Part shown: positions 19,237 to 29,039 of the stretch, piece after piece
How the letters are laid out: every line of letters starts with the position of its first letter
How positions within the stretch are numbered: the first letter of the stretch is position 1
Assembly (NCBI GenBank): GCA_938014335.1
Contig: CALLRP010000035.1
Location: 1-62,992 of the forward strand
From: an uncultured bacterium
GTDB taxonomy: Bacteria > Hydrogenedentota > Hydrogenedentia > Hydrogenedentales > Hydrogenedentaceae
DNA: 62,992 nt
Reading direction: 5' to 3'
The notes under the pieces: generated by a model
What the model was told of the DNA's origin: nothing
The model's input: the letters and a program-made list of their open reading frames with translations, nothing else
Database searches by the model: none
Made by a program: the position numbers and the translations under genes

Positions 19237-19303
19237 GGAGATGAAATAATAAATGAAAAAAATAAAGATTGATATTTCCGGACGAAAGAAAGGAGTTCGG
19301 ACC

Positions 19304-21727
19304 GTGAAAAAACAATTATTTTTATATTCAATAATCACCATCCTTTTAATAATTCAAACAAGTAGTTATGCATTTTTCCCTTCGGGGGGATTTGATACCT
19401 TTAATGTTTTGCGATTAGCGAAATGGCCCTTCTATGAATTTGATACTAATAATGATGGGAAAATTACTACAGGAGAAGGTATTGGTATCTACATTGAGAG
19501 AGGTAAAAGAGGTTTTACGGACGATGAAATAGAAAAGGTTAAAGAAGCATTGAAAGTTTGGGAAGAAGTCCCTACTTCGTATGCTTGCTTTCGAATTATG
19601 GGTTATTATGAAGATCCTATTTCGTTAACAACTCCGGATACCTTACCGACAATATCCATGTATGTTACGGAAGCCGATGATACAGGTGAAGATGTAGAAC
19701 CCGACCCCGAAACAGTAGATGTGGGTGGGGGCATACTGGGTGTAACATTAACACTTTTTACTGTAACCGATTCGGTATATGAACATAATGGGCAGATATA
19801 TCCTATTTCTGCGGGGACCATTATTGACCGAGATATTGTTATCTCTGCTACAGCACACCGATATAATTCCCAATTAGGAGAAGACCTGTTAGCAGACTTA
19901 ACAGGGACACTTGTTCACGAATTAGGACATTTCCTTGGATTGGACCACACCCCATTAAATAATTTAAGAGCTATTTACTTAAATGAAGCCGATAAACTCC
20001 CTTCATACCTAATAGAAAATCCGGTGGTATGGAAGACCATGCCGAATGGAGAACCTAAGTACATAGGCGCAACCCCCACCATGTTTCCTATCTATTTTGA
20101 AGTAGAATTGCCTAATGGACAACGAGAAGATGGGGGAAAAGACCTTGCCCCTGATGATATCTCAGGTATTTCCTGGCTTTATCCTCGAGGGGCACAGGAG
20201 AATTTTTTTGATATTAGACATGAAGCGAGGAGTAGGACACGAAGAGGATCGGGTTTCCCATCTATTCCCCTTCCCGGAGGACATGTCGTTGCATGGGCTG
20301 ATGTAGATAATAATCCAGCTACCCCCCGTGTTCCATTATTTAGCACACTGGTAGGTTTGTATGAACCTCTTATTAACAAACAACTTCAAGGAAAATTTAA
20401 TCTTATCGGTCTATGGAAAACAATGGAAGTTCCGGGTAGAGATGCTGAATTATTTACCCCATCATATACACTTACATTAAATGCATTAAATGGGACAGGT
20501 TTAGACCGTCAAGCTCCCCAAGGTATCCCGCCTTCGGATGTGGATAGTATACAAGGACCTAATAGTTATTCTGTAACTACCCGTTCTGATGCAGATTATC
20601 AAACTAATTTTATATCAGAAGTATTTCATGAAGTGGAAAATGTCCTTGATGTAAGCAATAAAGAAGCAGGGACAGGATTAGTATGGAGTTTTACAAAGAA
20701 TGTTGTTGTAAGTAGTACAACGGGTAAAACTCTCCCCCAAATGAGAACCCACTTGAAACCGATGTTTGGCGACCCCAATGATGTATGTCCTATGAATATT
20801 ATTGAAGTTCCAACAGGTGGAGGAACCACCACCACAACAACTGCAGGGATATTAAGTAATTCATTATCTCAGGATTTAAGGAGTTTTAGAGACCATTATT
20901 TAATGAATTCCGGCGTAGGTGTCGCCTTTGTGGATTTATACTATACTGTGGCTCCGGTTATTTCTAAATGGATTCTTTCATCAGAACTGATAAGACACCT
21001 ATTTTCTAAAACGGTGTATAGTTTTGTATGGATTTTTAAATACGATATTTGGAAGTATTTTATCGGACTTGTAATTTTTCTGCTTGTATGGAGAAAGGTT
21101 AGAAAGATGCAATTTATAAAATCAAAAATAAAGATAAATTTATTTTTAATTATTCTGGTAATTTTTATTTTTGGAGTTGTGTCCAATGCTCATGCTCGGA
21201 TTGCCTTTTTGAATACAGATGAACTTGTAAATCGTTCGACGGCAATAGTTAATGGAGAAGTTATCTCTATAAATAGTTATATGACAAATAATATGCGAAT
21301 CTATACGGATGTGGAAGTGAAAGTTAGTAATACAGTAAAAGGTCCTATTAACGAAAATAGTTCGGTAATTTTTACTATCCCGGGTGGAAGGACAAATGGC
21401 TTTGCAATGATTTGTTCTGAAATGCCTGAATTGAAAGTGGGAGATAAATCTATATTTTACTTGCAATATCTACCTAAAAGTAGTAAATGGACTTTATATG
21501 CCGGAACAAGGAGCGTGACAGTTGTTACAGAAGATACTCAAACAGGGAAACAATATGTGAGACCTTATAGTGATTCTGATAGTATTTTCTACCTCAAAGA
21601 TAAAAATGCTATGCAATCGAAATCTTCTGTTAATACTGTTAGTAACTCAGATGAATCCAGTTCAAGCATACTCCTGGGTGATTATTTGTTATATCTCCGT
21701 AGTCTTGTAAAAAGTGAAGGCAAATAA
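19304..21727 (+). CDS. Matrixin-like metalloprotease fused to a second preprotein-like segment
   Basis: I prefer the GTG at 19304: AAGGAG lies eight bases upstream and a clean signal peptide (MKKQLFLYSIITILLI...SSYA) follows at once. An upstream in-frame ATG at 19253 adds 17 charged residues. An EF-hand-like loop (DTNNDGKITTGEG) near residue 46 precedes the catalytic HELGHFLGLDH at about 205-215, the HExxHxxGxxH zinc site of matrixin/metzincin proteases. Near residue 580 comes a span and basic tail (FIGLVIFLLVWRKVRKM), which would normally end a protein. The frame instead runs on into a second signal-peptide-like stretch (ATG at 21107, INLFLIILVIFIFGVVSNAHA) and a domain starting RIAFLNTDELVNRSTAIVNGEVISI. 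Probable role: secreted zinc endopeptidase, possibly processing the giant protein upstream. Confidence 0.83.
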   Translation: MKKQLFLYSIITILLIIQTSSYAFFPSGGFDTFNVLRLAKWPFYEFDTNNDGKITTGEGIGIYIERGKRGFTDDEIEKVKEALKVWEEVPTSYACFRIMGYYEDPISLTTPDTLPTISMYVTEADDTGEDVEPDPETVDVGGGILGVTLTLFTVTDSVYEHNGQIYPISAGTIIDRDIVISATAHRYNSQLGEDLLADLTGTLVHELGHFLGLDHTPLNNLRAIYLNEADKLPSYLIENPVVWKTMPNGEPKYIGATPTMFPIYFEVELPNGQREDGGKDLAPDDISGISWLYPRGAQENFFDIRHEARSRTRRGSGFPSIPLPGGHVVAWADVDNNPATPRVPLFSTLVGLYEPLINKQLQGKFNLIGLWKTMEVPGRDAELFTPSYTLTLNALNGTGLDRQAPQGIPPSDVDSIQGPNSYSVTTRSDADYQTNFISEVFHEVENVLDVSNKEAGTGLVWSFTKNVVVSSTTGKTLPQMRTHLKPMFGDPNDVCPMNIIEVPTGGGTTTTTTAGILSNSLSQDLRSFRDHYLMNSGVGVAFVDLYYTVAPVISKWILSSELIRHLFSKTVYSFVWIFKYDIWKYFIGLVIFLLVWRKVRKMQFIKSKIKINLFLIILVIFIFGVVSNAHARIAFLNTDELVNRSTAIVNGEVISINSYMTNNMRIYTDVEVKVSNTVKGPINENSSVIFTIPGGRTNGFAMICSEMPELKVGDKSIFYLQYLPKSSKWTLYAGTRSVTVVTEDTQTGKQYVRPYSDSDSIFYLKDKNAMQSKSSVNTVSNSDESSSSILLGDYLLYLRSLVKSEGK

Positions 21728-21914
21728 TTTTTATTTTTGATAGTGTAACATACTATAAATGCTTTAAAATGGAAATTAAACTCTTGCGAAAGAGAGGGTA
21801 TTTGGGTTAAACTTAACATATCATTTACTACGAGAATTTCGTCAACTCACAGTGGCTAAATTCCGTTCAATTCTTGATTTATTGTAAGGAGTATTTCCCT
21901 AATGAAAGGGCAGT
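21728..21914. promoter_or_regulatory. Upstream region of the T2SS operon
   Basis: 187 bases. It holds a hairpin ATAGT-GTAACAT-ACTAT (21740-21756), a second hairpin CTCTT-GCGA-AAGAG (21781-21794) and a small palindrome GTTAA-AC-TTAAC (21806-21817) whose right arm extends to TTAACAT, also present upstream of pilB. No consensus promoter is visible. An AAGGAG at 21886-21891 serves an 11-codon frame starting ATG at 21902, which overlaps the gspC start. Confidence 0.4.
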
Positions 21915-22877
21915 ATGGTTCAATCGTTAGAAATTAAAAGATTATTTTCGTTAATTCATACAACATTATTCCTATCCATTCTTATTGCTCTTTTAGTTTT
22001 TTTCTATGTTATATATACTTATAATCCAGCCCAAAAAGTTGTAAAAGAAGTAAGCGATATGAATGAAGCAGGGGAAACTGTTCAGAATACATTAATGAAT
22101 GTAGATAGTCAAAATCTTTTCGATAGGATTTTAAAGTCAGGTTTATTCGGCAGTGCGGGAAAATGGACTGAAGACGAAGTCCCCAAAAAAGAAGAAACAG
22201 CAAAAGAGCCACCCCCCCAAGATACATTGGAAGATACACAGTTGAATTTAAAATTAATAGGAACTATTGCTTTATCCCCGAAAGACCGATTTTCCTCAGC
22301 ATTTATTGAAAATTCCGATAAACGAATCACCGCCGCATTTGCTGTCGGGCAGGAAGTTGTCGACCAAGTCATTCTGGAAGAGGTATATCCCAAAGAAGTG
22401 ATTTTGTTGAATAAAAAAACAAATCCCCCTCGGAGGGAGCGACTGAAATTAGAAGACAAGTCTTTGGAATTATTAAAAGCAAAGACAGAAGAGATAGCCA
22501 AACAACCTGGAGCAAAAACGAGTAAAACTTCTGAGCCTACATCGAAGCAAATGGACTTAAATCGGGATGAAATTGTGCAGGACTTTTTTGCAAGTTATGC
22601 GGATTTAGTTACGCGAGTGAAGCCAGAATTATATAAAGATGCGGAAGGAAAAGTAATTGGGATTACTGCAAAAAACATTAGTGAAATACCTATTGCGGTG
22701 AAATTGGGTTTTAAAGATGGCGATGTCCTTACCGCTGTAAATGATGATGTCATTGATAGTGACGAAAAGATAGTGGACTTAATAAAAAAATATAGTGATG
22801 TTACACTTCCCTCGGTAAAGGTTTCCATCCTTAGAAATGGAAACCCTATGGAAATAATTTATAGAATACAGGATTAA
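21915..22877 (+). CDS. gspC: Type II secretion protein C (GspC) with PDZ domain
   Basis: 320 residues. A membrane span at about 16-36 (LFLSILIALLVFFYVIYTY) follows a short cytoplasmic N-terminus. A periplasmic homology region around 105-180 starts TQLNLKLIGTIA and has the FAVGQEV...ILEEVYPKEVILLN pattern of GspC HR domains, which contact the secretin. The C-terminal ~90 residues form a PDZ-like domain (GITAKNISEIPIAVKLGFKDGDVLTAVNDDVI...). GspC links the inner-membrane platform to GspD and helps recruit substrates. It is first in the T2SS operon, directly before gspD. AAAGG five bases before the ATG supports this start. Confidence 0.9.
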   Translation: MVQSLEIKRLFSLIHTTLFLSILIALLVFFYVIYTYNPAQKVVKEVSDMNEAGETVQNTLMNVDSQNLFDRILKSGLFGSAGKWTEDEVPKKEETAKEPPPQDTLEDTQLNLKLIGTIALSPKDRFSSAFIENSDKRITAAFAVGQEVVDQVILEEVYPKEVILLNKKTNPPRRERLKLEDKSLELLKAKTEEIAKQPGAKTSKTSEPTSKQMDLNRDEIVQDFFASYADLVTRVKPELYKDAEGKVIGITAKNISEIPIAVKLGFKDGDVLTAVNDDVIDSDEKIVDLIKKYSDVTLPSVKVSILRNGNPMEIIYRIQD

Positions 22878-22926
22878 GAGATATATAAATTAAAAAATAA
22901 ACATTTATATATTTAGGAGTTGAAAC

Positions 22927-25578
22927 TTGCGAAATCAAAAATATTCTTCATTACACAATAAAGGATACAGATTCTTTTTGGGGATAAAAAAAATAATATT
23001 CTTCTTAGTAGTTAGCTATTTATTAATTTCTTATGTATATGCTCAAGATGTAGAGCAAATTCCGCAAGATGTCCCTTCCGGGAACATAGAAATGCCTCCT
23101 ATTGTAGAAGCCCCTTCCGTACCCGAAAATGTTCCCGAAATGCCCCTACCCTCTTCCCCTGAAGCCGTTCGCCCACCGGTAACTATGCCGGAACCCGTTT
23201 CTCCTCCGAATTCTCCAAGACCGCCCGTTCCTTCATTCCCAACGATGAGAAGAGGAAATCAACCTCCTCCACCGGGCCCACGGAAACCTACTTCCACGGG
23301 TGGGGCATCAGAAAAATCTCAAATGGGTATCGCTGTGGAAACGGGACCTAAAACGGGCGAAACACCATCGGAACCTATTTCTTTTGATTTTCATGATGCT
23401 CCCTTATACGATGTAATTGCTGCGATAGCTCGTTTGACAGGTAGAAATTTCGATGTAGACCCCAATATTGGAGCAACAACCGTCACCGTGATAACACACG
23501 ACAAAATTCCCCCCGAAATGGCATATCAAGTTCTCGAGTCTATATTAGCATCTCGGGGCTTTTCTATGGTGGAGACATTGGATGGGAAATTAATTAAAAT
23601 TATAGCGACTCCGGATGCGGTTGCTTCTGAAAAAACACCTTTAATTAAAGGGACAGAAAAACTTCCCGAAGGGTATGATAAATTTGCTACTCATATTATC
23701 ACCTTAAAATATTCAGATGCGTCTGAGGTTTCAACGGCGTTACAGGTTTTAGGCTCCAAATCATGTCGTATTTCTGCATACGCACCTACCAATACCCTTA
23801 TAATCACAGATACTGCGGATGGTCTTAAGCGTATATTTACATTTTTACAGGAAATAGATGTGTCGGGGAATGAAACAGAGATGGAAATATTTATGCTCGA
23901 ATATACCCGCGCAGAAGCTTTAGCACAGCAGATAGAACAGGTTTTATCGGAAACCAAAAGTACTGTAACCGCAGGTAGAATGCCCGGTGCCCCTGTGGCA
24001 CCCCAGCCCGTAGTTCGACCTCCGACCCGTTCTGTTCCTGGAGCCCCATCCATGCAGATTATTGGCTCTCGTCAAGAAGTACTTCGTATGGTTCCAGATA
24101 CAAGACTGAACGCTTTAATTGTAGTTGCCACGGAAGGTATGATGGAGAAAGTTCGAGACCTGATAAAACGATTGGATTGCCCTACACCGTATGAGGCAAA
24201 CAATTTACATATATATGAATTATTAAATGCAGATGCGGAAAAAGTAGAACAGGCCCTTCAACCTCTTGTTGGAGGTTCGAGTTCCTCTGCGAGACGGCCT
24301 GCTGGTGGAGCCACTCCTGGGGGAGCAGTTCCAGGTGCCGGTGGGGCTATGGCTACCGCATCCATGTCTTCTGCTCCGGGTGAAGTTCAACCCTTTGAAC
24401 AGCGTGTTCAGATTACGAGATATGACCAGACCAACTCATTACTCATTGTTGCTTCACCGCAGGATTATAAAGTATTAGAAGCCTTTATAGCTCGTTTGGA
24501 TGTTCCACAAAGGCAAGTTTTAGTAGATGCAGTAGTAATGGATGTTCGTTTAAACAATGATTATGGGGTTAAGGTAGACTCTGCGAGTATTAGTGGAAAT
24601 TCCGGTTTTGCCGTTACAGGTACTTCAAATATTCAGAAAATAGTGGATTCTCTTAAACCTGCTGCAGACGCTGCAAACAAGATTACCAGTCCGAGCAGAC
24701 TTAACCGTATGCTCGGAGCGTTGAGTTTAGGAACGGGCGGGGGGCTCACCACAGGTATATATGATGATATAGTTATCCCCATCAGCAAGACTCAAAGACT
24801 GCGAGTCCCCTTTGTTCCTTTGCTATTACAAGCCATTGAAACCGTATCCGATTTAGAAGTACTTTCCCAGCCCAGTTTGGTTACAGTGGATAATGAAGAA
24901 GCCTCTATTGTAGTTGGCCAAGAGGTTCCATTTATTACGAGTACCGCAAGTCCTCAAAGAACAACTACGGGAGAAGTTATCGGAAGCACATGGGGTGGAT
25001 ACACCCGCGTCGAACGGCATGAAGTAGGTATTAAATTAACCGTGACCCCACAAATAAGTGAAGGGGATAATGTATTAATGAAAATTGAAATAGAAGTATC
25101 TGCGGTTGCAGGAGGTAGTCAATCAGTAGGAGATGTGAATATTTTAGGTCCTACTACCAATAAATCCTTGTTCAAAAATCAGGTACTTGTAAAAGATGGT
25201 TCAACGGCGGTCCTTGCTGGTTTAATAAGAGATACCGCAGACCGCAACCGCACGCAAGTTCCTATTATGGGAGATATTCCGTTATTAGGATTCTTATTCC
25301 GTAATAAATCTGTAAGCCGTGAAAAACGAAATATGGTAGTTTTGGTTACTCCCCATATTGTAAAAGAATCCAGTGATATGGAACGAGTTACACAGTATAA
25401 AGTTACGGAATATCAAGATGTCAATATACAAGAGTTATTTAAGGGAGGTTTCTTTAAGAAAATCAAAGCGAAATCAGATATGAGGAAGAATTACCGTCCC
25501 ACTTTGGATAGGACCGAAGCGTTAACAGGACAGATAGAACAAGAAGAATTTAACCGAGGAACGATTTACAGGAAATAA
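22927..25578 (+). CDS. gspD: Type II secretion secretin (GspD)
   Basis: TTG start supported by AGGAG seven bases upstream and by the signal peptide that follows (IIFFLVVSYLLISYVYA, then QDVEQ). Residues about 45-135 are unusually Pro-rich, a linker before the N domains. N0-like (ISFDFHDAPLYDVIAAIARLTGRNF, from about 152), N1, N2 and N3 repeats follow; the N3-type region carries a Gly/Ala/Ser insertion near 450-485. The secretin channel domain spans about 600-815, with the diagnostic LEVLSQPSLVTVDNEEASIVVGQ and the VPIMGDIPLLGFLFR motif. It forms the outer-membrane ring of the T2SS. The stop overlaps the gspE start (TAATG). No S-domain or pilotin gene is obvious nearby. Confidence 0.95.
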   Translation: MRNQKYSSLHNKGYRFFLGIKKIIFFLVVSYLLISYVYAQDVEQIPQDVPSGNIEMPPIVEAPSVPENVPEMPLPSSPEAVRPPVTMPEPVSPPNSPRPPVPSFPTMRRGNQPPPPGPRKPTSTGGASEKSQMGIAVETGPKTGETPSEPISFDFHDAPLYDVIAAIARLTGRNFDVDPNIGATTVTVITHDKIPPEMAYQVLESILASRGFSMVETLDGKLIKIIATPDAVASEKTPLIKGTEKLPEGYDKFATHIITLKYSDASEVSTALQVLGSKSCRISAYAPTNTLIITDTADGLKRIFTFLQEIDVSGNETEMEIFMLEYTRAEALAQQIEQVLSETKSTVTAGRMPGAPVAPQPVVRPPTRSVPGAPSMQIIGSRQEVLRMVPDTRLNALIVVATEGMMEKVRDLIKRLDCPTPYEANNLHIYELLNADAEKVEQALQPLVGGSSSSARRPAGGATPGGAVPGAGGAMATASMSSAPGEVQPFEQRVQITRYDQTNSLLIVASPQDYKVLEAFIARLDVPQRQVLVDAVVMDVRLNNDYGVKVDSASISGNSGFAVTGTSNIQKIVDSLKPAADAANKITSPSRLNRMLGALSLGTGGGLTTGIYDDIVIPISKTQRLRVPFVPLLLQAIETVSDLEVLSQPSLVTVDNEEASIVVGQEVPFITSTASPQRTTTGEVIGSTWGGYTRVERHEVGIKLTVTPQISEGDNVLMKIEIEVSAVAGGSQSVGDVNILGPTTNKSLFKNQVLVKDGSTAVLAGLIRDTADRNRTQVPIMGDIPLLGFLFRNKSVSREKRNMVVLVTPHIVKESSDMERVTQYKVTEYQDVNIQELFKGGFFKKIKAKSDMRKNYRPTLDRTEALTGQIEQEEFNRGTIYRK

Positions 25579-27317
25579 TGGATAAATTACTGGCTGAAAT
25601 GCAGTTCGGAGAAATTCTGCTTCAAAAAGGATATGTCCATCCGGAGCAGATAAAAGAGGCTTTAGAAGTCCAGAGGATTAAACCACGACGATTGGGGGAA
25701 ATCCTTTTAGACCTTGGTTATGTGGAAGAAGAGCATGTTTTAGAAGCATTAAGTGAACAGTTTGGTATACCCGTGGAATTAGATCTTTCACAGCAGGTAG
25801 ATATGAACCTTATTACAAAGGTTCCTATCAATTTTATTCGTGAATATTTCATGGCCCCATTTAAGCAAAACGGAGCAGGTTATCTTGTTGCTTTAAATGA
25901 CCCTATAAATCTTTTACCCTTAGATGACCTTCGGGTGCTTTTAGGGGGACCCGTTCAGCCTGTTTTATGTCGCAAGATGGATATTCAAAAAATAGTAGAT
26001 TCCTATTTTGATAACCAGACACAAAACACGGCAGAGATGATAGATACCATTGCTATGGCAGAAGAAGAGGGTGCGACAACGGTGCATACATTGGATGCAG
26101 TAGAAACCGAAAAAGATTTATTAGACCTCGCTAATGAAGCCCCGATCATTAAACTTATCAATTTATTAATTACAGGAGCTGTGAAAGAACGAGCCTCGGA
26201 TATTCATATAGAACCATTTGAACGAGAAGTGCGTGTTCGCTATCGTATTGATGGGGTTCTATATGAAAAATTTACTATCCCAAAATCACAACAGGCGGCG
26301 GTAATTTCGCGTATTAAAATTATGTCAAATTTAAACATTGCTGAACACCGCTTGCCCCAGGACGGTCGTATAAAGATTAAATTGAGCGGGAAAGAGATTG
26401 ATATTCGTGTTTCTATATTACCCACTGCTTTTGGTGAGCGTGTTGTGTTGCGTATCCTTGAAAAGGGTAATTTTTTATTCAGTTTAGAAGACCTGGGGAT
26501 GGATGAACGCGACCACAAAATATTTGACCGACTTATTACCGTTTCTCATGGGATTATTTTAGTTACAGGTCCGACAGGTTCGGGTAAATCAACAACGCTA
26601 TATGCCTCTTTACAAAGGGTTAATTCACCCGATAAAAATATTATTACATTAGAAGACCCCATAGAATATCTTATTGCAGGTATAGGGCAAATACAGGTCC
26701 GTCCGAAAATTGGATTGACCTTTGCTGCCGGTTTGAGAAGTATTTTACGACAAGATCCAGATATTATCCTTGTGGGTGAAATTCGTGATTTAGAAACCGC
26801 AGAAATGGCAGTTCAGGCTTCATTAACAGGACACCTGGTGTTTGCTACATTGCATACCAATGACAGTGCCGGTGCTATCACCCGATTAACAAATATGGGT
26901 ATTGAACCTTTCCTCGTTACTTCTTCCTGTATTGCCATTCAGGCACAACGGTTGGTTCGCAAAATTTGTACACAATGTAAGGAACCGTATACTCCCGACC
27001 GAAATCCACTGGAAGAATTGGGAATAAAGACCCAAGACCCACGAGCCAATACCCTATGGAGAGGGAAAGGTTGTCAGAAGTGTATGGAACGAGGTTATTA
27101 TGGCAGAACGGGGATATTTGAACTTTTATTAATGAGTCCTCGCATACAGGAGTTAGTTCTTGAAGGGGCGGATTCTAATGTAATCAAGCGAGAAGCCCAC
27201 AAAGAAGGAATGCGAACACTTCGTGAAGATGGAGCCGAGAAAATGTTAAGAGGAATAACTACATTAGAAGAAGTTCTGCGTGTCACAAGAGATGATGTTT
27301 TTGAAGAAACTTTTTAA
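25578..27317 (+). CDS. gspE: Type II secretion ATPase (GspE)
   Basis: 579 residues, full length for the family. The N-terminus is an MshEN-type N1E domain (FGEILLQKGYVHPEQIKEAL... RRLGEILLDLGYVEEEHV). Then come the N2E region (ASDIHIEPFEREVRVRYRIDGVL), Walker A GPTGSGKST near residue 331, the Asp box LEDPIEY, Walker B IILVGEIRD, and a four-Cys zinc knuckle (CTQCKEPY ... CQKC) near 460-500. It is the cytoplasmic hexameric motor that powers pseudopilus assembly through GspF and GspL. The MshEN fold binds cyclic-di-GMP in characterised relatives; whether this one does is inference. It overlaps gspD by one base. Confidence 0.95.
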   Translation: MDKLLAEMQFGEILLQKGYVHPEQIKEALEVQRIKPRRLGEILLDLGYVEEEHVLEALSEQFGIPVELDLSQQVDMNLITKVPINFIREYFMAPFKQNGAGYLVALNDPINLLPLDDLRVLLGGPVQPVLCRKMDIQKIVDSYFDNQTQNTAEMIDTIAMAEEEGATTVHTLDAVETEKDLLDLANEAPIIKLINLLITGAVKERASDIHIEPFEREVRVRYRIDGVLYEKFTIPKSQQAAVISRIKIMSNLNIAEHRLPQDGRIKIKLSGKEIDIRVSILPTAFGERVVLRILEKGNFLFSLEDLGMDERDHKIFDRLITVSHGIILVTGPTGSGKSTTLYASLQRVNSPDKNIITLEDPIEYLIAGIGQIQVRPKIGLTFAAGLRSILRQDPDIILVGEIRDLETAEMAVQASLTGHLVFATLHTNDSAGAITRLTNMGIEPFLVTSSCIAIQAQRLVRKICTQCKEPYTPDRNPLEELGIKTQDPRANTLWRGKGCQKCMERGYYGRTGIFELLLMSPRIQELVLEGADSNVIKREAHKEGMRTLREDGAEKMLRGITTLEEVLRVTRDDVFEETF

Positions 27318-27358
27318 ATTAAAGAACTGTAACCATCATTTGATATAACAGAAAACAT

Positions 27359-28597
27359 ATGCCTATTTATCAATATAAAGCATTAGTAAAAGGAAGCGGG
27401 AAAGCAACGCGTGGAGTGATTGATGCGGATTCTCCAGCATTAGCACGGATGAAACTACGCGAGTTAGATCTTTATCCCACGGAGATTAAAGAAGCATCCG
27501 AGGGGAGTAGTCAAAAGGGGAGAGAAGGGAGTAAGGGAAAATTCTTTTCGTTAGGGAGTGGCGTTTCTACAAGAGACATAGCCCTAATGACACGCCAATT
27601 TGCAGTCCTCCTTCGTGCGGGTATGCCTCTGGTAGAAGCTTTAAATGCTTTGATGGGACAGACCTCTCGTCAACGACTAAAAACAGCCATTTTAGATGTG
27701 CGGGATAAAGTTAATGCGGGGAAAAACCTTGCCGATGCCCTTGCGGAACATCCCCGTATTTTCAGTTCTTTATATGTGAATATGGTTCGTGCTGGGGAAG
27801 CCAGTGGAACATTAGAACAAGTTTTAACCCGTTTAGCCGATGTTTTAGACCGACAGGCAAAAATAAAAGCACAGATATTGTCTTCCATAGCCTATCCTGC
27901 ATTTATGACTATTTTTGCTATTGCGGTTATTACTTTTATGATGACCGTAATTGTGCCGCGTATCACGACTATTTTTAAGAAACAACAATCCGAACTACCC
28001 TTTATAACCGATGCTCTGATTGCAATTAGTTCCTTTTTAGGGAAGTATGGAATATTTTTTGTAGGCTTTCTTTTCTTATTGGTTTTAACATGGCGTATAT
28101 GGATAAGTCGAGAGGATGGGAGAAAAAAATGGGATCGCTGGAAGTTTAAAATACCCCTATATGGAACACTCCTTCAGAAGTTACTCTGTGCCCGATTTTC
28201 GCGGACATTGGGGACCATGCTTCAAAGTGGTTTGACCATGTTACCGGCTCTGGATGTGGTTTATAGTATTATGGATAACCGATTTATTCAAATGCACTTA
28301 GATGATATAAAATCTGGGGTTCGTAGGGGGAGAGATTTAGCTCAGCCTCTAAAAGATTCAGGAATTTTCCCTCCTATGATGATACACATGGTTGAATTAG
28401 GGCAAAGAAGTGGTGAATTAGAAAATATGTTGATCCAGATAGCGGATACCTACGATGAGGATGTTCGTTTAACAGTTGATGCTATCGTTGGGCTAATTGA
28501 ACCCGTTATAATAGTAGTAATGGGTATTTTCGTCGGTTTTTTAGTGTTGGCGATACTCCTGCCCATATTAAAGATGAGCACACATGTTGGAGGATGA
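27359..28597 (+). CDS. gspF: Type II secretion inner-membrane platform protein (GspF)
   Basis: 412 residues, typical length. It starts YQYKALVKGSGKATRGVIDADSPALARMKLRELDLYP, the usual GspF/PilC opening. Two T2SSF domains follow (LMTRQFAVLLRAGMPLVEALNAL, near residue 76, and ARFSRTLGTMLQSGLTMLPALDVV, near 278), with membrane spans near 176-198, 222-244 and 380-403. It is the polytopic core of the assembly platform and couples GspE to pseudopilin assembly. The ribosome site is weak, so translation may depend on gspE. Confidence 0.94.
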   Translation: MPIYQYKALVKGSGKATRGVIDADSPALARMKLRELDLYPTEIKEASEGSSQKGREGSKGKFFSLGSGVSTRDIALMTRQFAVLLRAGMPLVEALNALMGQTSRQRLKTAILDVRDKVNAGKNLADALAEHPRIFSSLYVNMVRAGEASGTLEQVLTRLADVLDRQAKIKAQILSSIAYPAFMTIFAIAVITFMMTVIVPRITTIFKKQQSELPFITDALIAISSFLGKYGIFFVGFLFLLVLTWRIWISREDGRKKWDRWKFKIPLYGTLLQKLLCARFSRTLGTMLQSGLTMLPALDVVYSIMDNRFIQMHLDDIKSGVRRGRDLAQPLKDSGIFPPMMIHMVELGQRSGELENMLIQIADTYDEDVRLTVDAIVGLIEPVIIVVMGIFVGFLVLAILLPILKMSTHVGG

Positions 28598-28600
28598 AAC

Positions 28601-28996
28601 ATGACAAAAGAAAACACAAAGAAAAAAGTTAGAAGATTATTGGGTTTTACACTTGTGGAGTTAATGGTAGTTATTGCCATTATTGCAATTCTTGCCACCA
28701 CAGTAGGTATTTATGTCTTTGGTGCACTTGATGACGCAGACCAGGCAAAAGCAAAAGCGGAAATCAGTAATATGAAAACTGCTGTCCAGATGTATCGTAT
28801 AAAAAACAAACGATTACCGAACACATTAGAAGAGATTGCTCCGTTTCTTGACCCGCCTAAAGTTCCTTTAGACCCCTGGGGAAATCCGTATGTATATCAA
28901 AAAGAAGGTAATTCCTCTTTTAAAATTGTGTCTTATGGTGGAGATGGCAGTCCGGGGGGTAGTGGAGCCAATGCCGATATTTCAAGCGAAGATTAG
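28601..28996 (+). CDS. gspG: Major pseudopilin (GspG)
   Basis: 131 residues. The prepilin leader ends at Gly before FTLVELMVVIAIIAIL, with the Glu at +5 needed for assembly. The C-terminal half has DPWGNPYVYQ and then YGGDGSPGGSGANADISSED, the conserved GspG calcium-binding loop, so this is a genuine T2SS major pseudopilin rather than a T4P pilin. It forms the periplasmic pseudopilus shaft. GGAGG precedes the ATG; the gene follows gspF by three bases. It needs a prepilin peptidase, which is not encoded in this window. Confidence 0.95.
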   Translation: MTKENTKKKVRRLLGFTLVELMVVIAIIAILATTVGIYVFGALDDADQAKAKAEISNMKTAVQMYRIKNKRLPNTLEEIAPFLDPPKVPLDPWGNPYVYQKEGNSSFKIVSYGGDGSPGGSGANADISSED

Positions 28997-29039
28997 TTTT
29001 TTGAAAGGTATTTTCTCATAAGGTAAAAATTAACAAATC

